Of a stretch of DNA of 64,000 bases, positions 24,401-33,778 are shown piece by piece. Made by a program: the position numbers and the translations under genes. The notes below the pieces were generated by a model that searched no databases, was not told the origin of the DNA, and saw only the letters and a list, made by a program, of their open reading frames with translations. The stretch comes from Cycas panzhihuaensis (Eukaryota > Cycadophyta). Position 1 is the stretch's first letter; every line of letters starts with the position of its first letter. The stretch spans positions 246,829,741-246,893,740 of the forward strand of contig CM041465.1 in NCBI GenBank assembly GCA_023213395.1, in the 5' to 3' direction.

Positions 24401-24750
24401 TTGGGCAAATGGTATATGCATTAAAGCTTCAAACTTCCACTAGATACATGATGTCTTCTATGTCTTCTACTAAAGAAGAAATTATAAAATCATGCCCTAG
24501 TGCAAACAAAAAATCCAATATCGGTCAAGGAAAGGAAGTTGGTCCTTATTCTTAAATAGATCATCTAAACACAAGATAATATTGTGAGGAAGGGTCATAA
24601 AGGAATGCTTGATAAAATGGGATCAAGTATTAGTCAACATGTGAATTAGAAGAAATACTATAAAGTTATAGAATGTTACAAAATGATAACTTCAATGATC
24701 AAATATCTTAAGGAAGGACGGTATGTAGTAAACCTTAAGATTTGGTATAG
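21450..24750 (+). pseudogene. Gypsy-B PR-RT-RNase H-integrase, chromovirus-like
   Basis: Heavily decayed plus-strand Ty3-gypsy pol. Protease (21475-21700): LIDLGSIYNFMDQFVT, where DTG/DSG has become DLG. RT (about 22130-22740): CIYINYHVLNKATI, DKLSYELHQTKYFTEINLF, then VLIFFSNILIYS where FDDI has lost both catalytic Asp residues, and CLSKYS. RNase H (about 22880-23240): KPFVLKYDALGMSI, RTIRFESRKLNGR, YNKEILSIIQAL, and the ending NKGKLNIITNALS. Integrase (about 23550-24150): SSYHPQINRQTKVVNKCLEG, then QFKALYGYN. A weak VFYV...-type segment and a chromodomain-like scrap follow to about 24750. Gag is absent. The order and motifs fit chromoviruses; the chromodomain is uncertain. Confidence 0.85.
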
Positions 24751-25191
24751 CCTTTAGCATTGAACCACTTAATAGGAGATAATAAAAGGGAAAAAAAGAT
24801 AGTAAATAATATTTATAATTCTTGATTTTTGAATTATTTTCCTGTGGAAAACCCCTCAGTCTATGAAATTCACCACTTGATCTTACTCAATCTATTGGGG
24901 CTTATCACAAGCTTTTAGCTTCTTGGATTACACCCTTAACTCTCTTATTAAATAATTGGATATATCGCATACTTTAATATCATTATTATATACTAGAATG
25001 TATTTTCCAAGTATTTTATTCCATATCAACTTGTGACCTCTTCACTATTATTCCATTATCACTTATAACCTACATTTGCATATCACACTAGAATGGACAT
25101 TAATGAGGGTAAGTACATAAATCTATATACTAATATTCTTTAGAATATATTGGGGTATAAACTAGTTATATGAGGAATACCCTTAGATCTC
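24751..25191. other. No recognisable gene (gypsy-B 3' flank)
   Basis: About 440 AT-rich bases after the gypsy-B integrase. No frame, LTR end or structured repeat is seen. It is probably 3' untranslated sequence of gypsy-B. Confidence 0.4.
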
Positions 25192-25330
25192 TGTAATGAA
25201 CCTATACCACATGTAATAGGTTAGAATGTTAAGGGTTAAGGAGGATAAGGTAGGAGTATTTAATAATACTAAAAGGGTAGAATTAGGTAGCTTAGCAGTA
25301 TAATGATGTAATGATGGGATGAGATAAAAT
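25192..25330 (+). repeat. Partial duplicate of the LTR start
   Basis: TGTAATGAACCTATACCACATG and the next ~120 bases match 25694-25830 closely, including GGATAAGGTAGGAGTATTTA and TTAGGTAGCTTAGCA. The match stops before the TATA region. The offset is 502 bp. It is an LTR fragment or a partial duplication. Confidence 0.75.
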
Positions 25331-25693
25331 TTTCTTTGAATTAGTAGGTTAAAATCTTTTTACTTAAACGTGTAAATATCAAGTTGGCCCTATCAACATT
25401 TAGGTTAAAGAAGCATTGGAGTTCTCATTTTTGTGGATTCTTATATTACTACACCATGGGCCCACATTTCTTTTATTCTAATAATCAGATGAAGGAGTCA
25501 CTCACTTTTGGACTACATCACCATCTATATGGACTTGTTTATTTTTTCTCAATAAAAAGATCCAATAATAGTATCTCATTGTTATCACTTTGATCAAACC
25601 ACTACTTATGACATATTAGTAGTGGCAGGTGGTGGACACATATATTTTTGTACTAGGATGTTTTAAGGGTAAAGAATCTAAGGGGAGAGGGCA
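25331..25693. other. Gypsy 3' untranslated region ending in polypurine tract
   Basis: No gene is seen. The last bases before 25694 are AAGGGGAGAGGGCA (25680-25693), a strong polypurine tract, the primer for plus-strand DNA synthesis of an LTR element. Two short open stretches on opposite strands lack any protein resemblance. Confidence 0.55.
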
Positions 25694-26336
25694 TGTAACA
25701 AACCTATACCACATGCAATAGTTTATAAGGTTAAGGGTTAATGAGGATAAGGTAGGAGTATTTAATAAAAGCAAAAAGGTAGGATTAGGTAGCTTAGCAA
25801 TAGAATAATATAATAATGGGGTGACCCTCTTATAAATATGACACCCCCATCTTATATAAAGCATCTTGATATGTTTATAAGTATAATCTATTTAGGTTCA
25901 CTTTGGTGCCCTTTTTAGTTCTTATTTGGTGATATCTCCATCTCCACCCTCTTCTTCCATTCGCCTCCATCTATTATTATGGTTATAATGGTTGGCATGT
26001 AATAATCTCCCTAGGTACTAATCTTCGTAGATCCACATAAGATGATAACAATGTTGGAATAATGCTTAGATTAGGGTGAGTACCCACCTTAAGGAGATTA
26101 CCCACATTGGGGTAATAACCCAAATTGATAGAGATATCTTGGTAACACTATGCCAAGCATTTTTCAACATGAGTCAGTGGTAGACCTTGAGAGGTATGCC
26201 CAAATCCTTTCAATCCTGTCTATTTATTCAAGGGATCTGAAGACCCTAGTGTTCATCAACATCACCATCCTTACAGATTAATGGTTGTTCCCTTCCTTAC
26301 AATTTATTCTATTATCTTTATCCTTTGATTCCATCA
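25694..26336 (+). repeat. Gypsy-type LTR between a PPT and a PBS
   Basis: Starts TGTAACAAACC just after the polypurine tract and ends TTCCATCA two bases before a primer-binding-site-like sequence at 26339. Length is about 643 bp. It has TATAAATA at 25831-25838, in keeping with a promoter. Its first ~135 bp recur at 25192-25330. No matching second LTR is in the window, so the ends rest on the flanking PPT and PBS. Confidence 0.6.
25831..25838 (+). promoter_or_regulatory. TATA box of the LTR at 25694-26336
   Basis: TATAAATA, 137 bp inside the LTR, followed by GACACCCCC and a second TATATAAA 21 bp on. The position suits an LTR promoter. No transcript evidence is available. Confidence 0.4.
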
Positions 26337-26338
26337 TT

Positions 26339-26351
26339 TGGTATTAAAGCC
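26339..26351 (+). other. Degenerate tRNA-Met primer-binding site
   Basis: TGGTATTAAAGCC two bases after the LTR end. It differs from the canonical TGGTATCAGAGCC by C-to-T and G-to-A changes only. Confidence 0.6.
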
Positions 26352-27041
26352 AATTTTCATGTTTAATGATTAAATCCTTGGGTGTATACTCTAGTCTTTA
26401 AAGAGTAGTGTTCGATGACCTAACTATGAAGGAGTCTTATAAGGAGTCTATTGTATGCACTATTGGTATATATATGCTCTCTGTTGATTTAGTTTATCAT
26501 TTATATTAATCTTGTTATTGCATTTTAATGTCTGTTGACATATTCAAAATTTGGTAGCATGTACACTCCCCACTGTTTAAGGGAAGAGAAAGATTTCAAG
26601 ATCAAATAGCTCTTTTACACTCCTAACCCAGATAGAGATAAACCATACCATCAAATTTGTTATTGCAACTACTTCCCACTCTCATAGGCTTTCCCCAACC
26701 CAAATCAATCTTGTATACCTAAAATCTAGGACAACTTCTAACTGTAACATAATTCATTCTCATGTCACTAAATTCATAGAACTTGGGATTTTTCTCTTAT
26801 TCCTAGTTTTCTTCTAGAATGGCTTTAGCTCCATGGGGGTCAATGACCTACTATATTATATTAGCTATGAATGATAGATCATTAAATAGTATAGCTTGGA
26901 CTAATATATTTTGTCCTTAAGTGGATACAGAATGCAGTTTTATTAGTGGCAATTCAAGCACAAAACATAGTAAGCCCCAAGACGTCATTGTATTCATTCT
27001 CTTTATAGATTGCAAAATGAGGGATTGACCCTGCATTAAAA
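26352..27041. other. No recognisable gene
   Basis: About 690 bp between the primer-binding site and NA2. No long frame or gag motif is seen. It would be the leader of the element that starts with the LTR at 25694. It continues on the far side of NA2 at 31108. Confidence 0.4.
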
Positions 27042-27046
27042 CTATG
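27042..27046. repeat. Target-site duplication of NA2, left copy
   Basis: CTATG before the first base of the 5' LTR, repeated at 31103-31107 after the 3' LTR. Confidence 0.9.
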
Positions 27047-27610
27047 TGTTGGGATATATTTTAATATGTTGGGCTATGAGGAGACCAAAGATAGGCTGTG
27101 TGACCTTGGATGTGCAAATATAGATCCTACAGAGGTACGCATATGGCTAAAAAAGAAGAAAAATAGCATTTTGAGTACGTATGATAGGTGCATACCTGAA
27201 AAGGTATGTAACATAGTATACGTACCTTTGACAATACACAAGCAAACATGGAAGGTATGCACATTAGAACCTAACAGATGGATACCTGGGATGATGTAAG
27301 ACATATGTATAGACATATAAATGATTAAGACAACAGCTAAGAAGATTAACTAAGGACTAACAAAGAGGTATGCTTATGGCTAAAAGGGTACAGTTATGAC
27401 AGGGAGTCATAGCCCTTTAGCCAAAAGGCATAAATAAGACACATTTAAGGGACTGAACAAGGACTATTCCAGAAGGGTGAGAGCCAAGTATTCAGACACT
27501 CAGTGGCACGGTAGCTAGTACGTATGCCAGTGGCACAAAGCATTATATAATGATGTGTACCTTCTGGGTATACATATGATAGTAACAATGTATGTGGCTG
27601 GAATACATAA
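27047..27610 (+). repeat. NA2 5' LTR, 3'-truncated
   Basis: Aligns with the start of the 3' LTR at 30342 and with the reverse complement of the NA1 LTRs. Homology stops after GGAATACATAAGG, where linker sequence begins. The 3' LTR lacks about 80 bp (near 30465) that this copy retains, including several GTACG motifs. Confidence 0.88.
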
Positions 27611-27611
27611 G

Positions 27612-28411
27612 GAATTAATAATAATATAAAAGCCTAGAACCAAACCTAAATTCCCCTTTTAAGCCAAACCCTTACCCCAATTCACCTCCTGATACCCCAA
27701 ACCCCTTTAACCTTAACCTTCCCTCTACCTCTGGTGTGGGTCCTGAGGTAGACTGCCCTTTCCCACCCCCATACCATCTCGAGGAAGGAAGTAACAAACC
27801 TTCCTCATCTTCTTTAGAGGTACATCTACCCAGTGAAAGATCCTTTTTAACCATCGACATCAAATTTAAGGAAGAAGAAAGGGAACTTGCTAAGAGTATC
27901 CCTAGAGATTCTGATCTAGGAAACAAAATTTCTACTCTAGAAGAGAGAAATTATGAAGAATACATTGGAGATTATGTGAAGCCCTTTTATGGAGAACAAC
28001 TACATGGAATTACCTACTTAATACATTGTATAAAACATTGGTTGGAAGAAGAAATAATAAACAAAGATCAATTAAGAGATCATAAGAAAGAATTGATAAG
28101 GCATACCACACCAAGGAAAAGGCGAAAAAAGGCAAGGCACGACTACCACGACAAGACATCGTATTTCAAGAAGGGTGATCAAGTATGATGATTCCGCAAC
28201 AAATCCTTAACACCCCAGGGAGAATTGAAGATGCATTAGAAAGGCCCATATATAATTGAGAAGGTGTACAAGAATGGCACTATCCAATTGAAGAAACTAT
28301 TAGGCCAACTACTGCTTGAAATAGTCAAGGGTAGTAAATTGAAACTCTATATCAACTAGGGTGAAGCAACTTACCAGCGAAATCAACTGGTTGTACCATA
28401 TCGTGTCACTT
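27612..28411 (+). pseudogene. NA2 linker plus integrase C-terminal tail
   Basis: Plus-strand counterpart of NA1 9978-11146. It opens within the linker (Asn-rich, then a Pro-rich run at about 27655-27720), followed by the Ser-rich acidic segment, KFKEEERELAKSIPRDSDLG and a 150-codon open stretch at 27736-28188. This ends in the integrase-tail motif HDYHDKTSYFKKGDQV (28135-28187). Beyond the stop at 28186-28188 come KGPYIIEKVYKNGTIQLKKL (about 28225-28290) and KGSKLKLYI. The junction of linker and integrase tail matches NA1, with no RT or catalytic core between them. Confidence 0.82.
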
Positions 28412-28629
28412 GAAGTTGAGGCAAATCAGATTACTTTCATACCAGAATGTGATTCAATTCGATATGTAACAAAAAATATAAAAAAATTAAAATATAGAAA
28501 AAAACAACTATAACTCATATCATATACATAAGAAATAGGAAAAATCATCAAAAGAAGGATATATCATGACAGAAAGAATCAAGAATAAGACAGAATTCCT
28601 GTCAAAGAAGTTAGATTTTTCACACATAT

Positions 28630-28935
28630 ACCAACAAAATATACTATACATACTAGGAAAGTATGTTACCAGGTACACACTATGTAAAATAAGCCAAAAT
28701 ACGCTATACGTACTAGAAAAGTATGCTACTAGTTACGCACAGTTTAAAAAGGTGAATAAGTCATTCAAAATATATTATACGTATCAAAAAAGTATGCTAC
28801 CAGGTATGCACAGTTAAAAAAGTAAATAAGTTAATCAAATTACACTATACATACCTAAAAAGTACACTATTAAGTATGCATAAGATAAAAGACCAAATAA
28901 GGCAAAGATATATAATACGTACCTACAAGCATTCT
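28630..28935. repeat. NA2 array of GTACG/GTATGC motifs
   Basis: Four to five imperfect units of about 70 bp with TATACGTAC, GAAAAGTATGCTAC and AGGTACGCA-like boxes. It is the plus-strand equivalent of the NA1 array at 9455-9770, in the same place between integrase tail and aORF. Confidence 0.75.
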
Positions 28936-29159
28936 TGCACGGTATGCAACAGAGAAAGAAGGACCATTTGGCTCAAATTCTCAGGAGCAAATAGCCAAGA
29001 GGAACCCTTGTGATCTGAGGAAGCATAAAAATTTAGTATAATTTTTGATGAATGCTTCAAGAAAATAGTGACCATTTCAAAAAAGGTACGTACGTAGGGT
29101 TCATACTGGTACTCTTTATTTTTTTTAGTCCTACTTCTGGAATCCCATAGCTCATCATA

Positions 29160-30249
29160 ATGAGAATAGTTTGCCAAGAGACCTTCCTACCCAAGCTGTG
29201 GAAAGAATTTGAGACATTGCCTTCCCAATTTCAGAATAAAGTCAAACAGGTAGGTTGGAGAGAATATTTATACTATAACCCTCTTTATTGGGACCAAGAG
29301 CTTATGGAGAGCATCTTGTTGGAGCTAGAAAAAGATGTGAAAAATATCAAACTAGACGTGGAGATAATTCACCTAATTATAGGACTTCCAAATGAAAGAG
29401 AGGTTCCCACGACCACTAAAAGGTCATAAGTGGACTGTGAGATTTGGTTGAAAGAATTCTACTAAGAAAACACTCAGTTGACCTTAGGAGGAATTCGGGT
29501 GGTTGACATAAAGGATGCCAGGTTATAATGAGTAGCCAAAGTCATTAATTCTAGATTTTTATCAAAAAGGAAGTACACATATATTCTAGGAGGAATGATG
29601 CCTATATTGCCAAAAATTAGAGATGGAGAAAAGTTGGATTGGTCAAAATATTTAGCAGTAAACATGAGACAACATCTTCAGGAAGTAATGACACACCCCT
29701 TATGTCACCCTTCCTTGCTGTTAACTATCGTATTTTATCAATGTCCAGGTGTGTAGCTAATAAAAACAACCATTTCTTTAAATGAACCACTTATAAAATA
29801 ATGGGTGATCGAGTTTCCAGACACTACTCAGGATAAAGGACTAAGGAAAAGAATTCAAAAAGAAATGACCAAGTTCTCAAATGGCTACAACAAACCCCCT
29901 GGACACCCATTCCTCATCGTGCCAAATAAACCACCCGAAAAAGCAGTAAAAGGAAGAAAGATGAAGTAGAACCAGAAGATGAGGAAGAAGTAGAGCCCTC
30001 ATTGGAAGAATGGACAAAATTTCCTCCGATAATGGAAATGGGAGAGACATTAGCACCTCCTCCATCAGATGATAAATCATGCCAAATTATCCAATTAATT
30101 AAAGAAATGGAAGAAGGGACAAAGTAGAGATAACTACCATTCAAGAAAAAAATAAGGAAAAGGATGCAATCATAGCGACACTTACCTAAATAAATGAAGA
30201 AATTTTGGCTACAAAGGACTCATCAACAGAGCAGGGGCAACAGGAGTAG
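29160..30249 (+). pseudogene. NA2 extra ORF (aORF), unknown protein
   Basis: Counterpart of the NA1 aORF (9245-8160). It starts at ATG 29160 (MRIVCQETFLPKLWKEFETL); the first 89 codons are open and include IKLDVEIIHLIIGLPNEREVP. After point stops at about 29427 and 29462 the frame goes on with LTLGGIRVVDIKDA, SRFLSKRKYTYILGGMMPIL and HPSLLLTIVFYQCPG. A frameshift near 29900-29960 precedes the acidic part (EEWTKFPPIMEMGE) and the coiled-coil end. Keeping the same domain order in two separate insertions shows the ORF belongs to the family. The function is unknown. Confidence 0.7.
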
Positions 30250-30341
30250 CCCTGAGATAGTGAGGGGGAGGGCTACCCTAAAATTTTAAAAAATTTTATT
30301 GAGCAACGGTGCTTAAACCCATCATGTTAACTTGGGATAGA

Positions 30342-31102
30342 TGTTGGGATATATTTTGATACGCTAGGCTATGCAGAGACTAGAGATAAGCTATGTGACC
30401 TTAGATGTATAGGTATGGACCATATGAAGGTACGCATGAGGCTGAAAAAGAAGAAAAAGGAAGAAAACAAGGAAGGTACGTATAGTAGAACCTGATAGAT
30501 GGATACCTGGGATGATGTTAGATGTACGTACAGATGATTAAGACAATAGTTAAGAAGATTAACTAAGGACTAATAAAGAGGTATGCTTATGGCTGAAAGG
30601 GTACGATTATGACAGGGAGTCATAACTCTTTAGCCAAAAGGCATAAAGAAGGCACATTTAAGAGACTATATAAGGACCATTCCAGAAGGGTGAGAGCCAA
30701 GTATTAAGACACTCAGTGGTACGGTAGCCAGTACATATACCAATAGCACAATGTAGTGTATAATGATGTGTACCTTCTGGGTATGCATATGATAGCAATA
30801 GTGTATGTGGTTGGAATGCACATGGAATGCATTCCAGCACCTATTATATAAAGACTTATTGCTTAATAAAAGAAGAGTTACATGGAAATGTGGATTCTAT
30901 GTGTTTTATGAGGATTAGATGATAAATATGTGCTGATTATTATATTGTTGTATGTAAACTGTGACATGATTGTATGGAATTGTGAATAAATCTGTGTGTG
31001 ATTTAAGTGTATGAATATGTTGACTGTATCCTAGACTAGACTACCTATGTTACATTGACAAGTGTACTTTCTCACAAGTGTAGTGTGAAATTAAAGTCAA
31101 CA
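30342..31102 (+). repeat. NA2 3' LTR
   Basis: 761 bp from TGTTGGGATATA to AAAGTCAACA, followed by CTATG. It is about 80 bp shorter than the 838-bp NA1 LTR because of an internal deletion near 30465. It contains a TATATAAA box and an AATAAA signal. Confidence 0.9.
30845..30870 (+). promoter_or_regulatory. TATA box and poly(A) signal in NA2 LTR
   Basis: TATATAAA at 30845-30852 and AATAAA at 30865-30870. Closely spaced TATA and polyadenylation signals are usual where the LTR R region begins. NA1 has only a degenerate version here. Confidence 0.4.
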
Positions 31103-31107
31103 CTATG
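31103..31107. repeat. Target-site duplication of NA2, right copy
   Basis: CTATG, identical to 27042-27046. Confidence 0.9.
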
Positions 31108-32064
<957 letters not shown>

Positions 32065-32155
32065 TTATGATATGGTAAAAAATAGGAGTTTTAATAGATC
32101 CCCAAACCTTTTACAACAGCAGCCTTTCGACTGTGGAATAGAATGGCCATGACAT

Positions 32156-32847
32156 GCCCATGGCCTAGCATAATTAGACCCATACTAAACATACTAATCC
32201 CTGACAAGCCCTAACTTTCCCCATTCTGAGCTAACACATCCAATCTAACTAGACTCATGAGCTCCTCCAGGAAATTCTCTTTCTAAACCCTCATTCTCTT
32301 ATTTAAAATTGCCCAATTGGTAAGCCAATCTACTATAACATTTCCTTCCCTATATGTATTCTGAATCTAGGTACTCTACTTGGATCTTATAACATCCTGA
32401 TCATCCCTCACCATATCCACATTATGTTAATCAACCTCTGCCTCCCCCTTAAGGATCCCGATCACATTTAGAGAATCTCCTTCTATCATCACCTTGTCAT
32501 GGTCATGCCCATGGCCTAGCATAATTGGACCCATACTAAACACACTAAGCCCTAACTTTCCCCATTCTGAGCTAACACATCCAATCTAATTAGACTCAGG
32601 AGCTCCTCCAGGAAATTCTCTTTCTAAACCCTCATTCTCTTATTTAAAATTGCCCAATTGGCAAGCCAATCTGCTACAACATTTCCTTCCCTATATGTAT
32701 GTCAAATCTGGGTACTCTACTTGGCTCTTAGAACATCCTGAGTATCCCTCACTATATCCACATTGTGTTAATCAACCTTTGCCTCCCCCCTAAGGATCCT
32801 GATCGTATTTAGAGAATCTCCTTCTATCATCACCTTGTCGTGGTCAT
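32156..32847. repeat. 351-bp tandem duplication in the LINE 3' part
   Basis: Unit 1 (32156-32506) and unit 2 (32507-32847) both start GCCCATGGCCTAGCATAATT and stay alignable throughout; unit 2 lacks 10 bp. They differ by scattered substitutions, so the duplication is not new. The duplicated protein segment is the RNase H C-terminal half (MIEGDSLN and on). Confidence 0.93.
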
Positions 32848-33752
32848 CCTCATCTACCATTACCACAACTTTCTGCATAACCCTAAGTTTAGCACAATGG
32901 TTTGTCTATTGACCATAGTATTCTATAAAGGCCCACCTTATCGACCCATCAGGGTATCTACATAGGCCACCCCGACCAGCCCCACCAGGGTTACCTTTAG
33001 ACACCCCATCAAAATTTGTTTTGACCTAGTTTTCACTAGGCGACCGGCAAGAATACTTTCTCCTTTTCACCCCAATAATTTTTAGGCTCCTAATCCCCCA
33101 CCCATCCATGATGCTCCCCTCTGCCCTCAAGACTCATTCCTCATCTAAAGGTTTAAGAATTTCTATTGTCATCATTCGAATCATCTCATAGAGCATATGC
33201 TCATCTAGATCCTTCCTTTAGAAAATTCTTATGTTATGTTCCTTCTAAATATTCCAGGCCCTTATAGGCATAATTAATTTCCATAGCATTCCCAACATCT
33301 TACTCCTAAAGGGAGATTTCTAAAATATTTATTACTCTAGCAAGGCCCTCAGAGACACCTAATCTATCCCCAGATCAAACCAGATATAGGCCCATATACC
33401 CCTAGAGAAGGGATAATGAATGCTAATATGGTCCAAAGACTCCTCATTTCTTTTACACAGCACACATCTATTTGGCATGGCGAAACCACGTCTATGAAGA
33501 TTGTTAATTGTCAATATCTTATTCTATAGATGGAGCCACCAGAATACTGCCACCTTTGGGATAAGCCCCAGCTTCCAGACCCCAACCAACATCATATTCT
33601 TGCTAAACCCCTCCTCCATGTAAATAGTTTGGTAACCCTCCTTCACGGAGCACATCGCAGAGGGGGAGTATGACTAGATAATTGTATTATCCATAGGCCT
33701 TTTGGGGATATACCAATGGTTGAATTCACTCTTCAGGGTCTGAATATTCCCT

Positions 33753-33778
33753 CCCCCCCCCCCCCCCCCCCCCCCCCC
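33753..33778. repeat. Poly-C tract, 26 bases
   Basis: An uninterrupted C26 on the plus strand inside LINE ORF2, between the post-RT region and zf-RVT. Its length may be affected by sequencing or assembly. Confidence 0.9.

Larger units (their letters stand above)
27047..31102 (+). mobile_element. NA2: deleted member of the NA1 family
   Basis: A 4,056-bp relative of NA1 in the opposite orientation, bounded by LTR ends TGTTGGG and GTCAACA and by the duplication CTATG. A deletion joins the middle of the 5' LTR (about 27610) directly to the proline-rich linker, removing the rest of that LTR, gag and protease. It keeps the linker and integrase tail (27612-28411), motif array (28630-28935), aORF (29160-30249) and 3' LTR (30342-31102). 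Like NA1 it lacks RT and the integrase core. The intact duplication shows a proper integration; the deletion most simply came afterwards. Confidence 0.9.
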
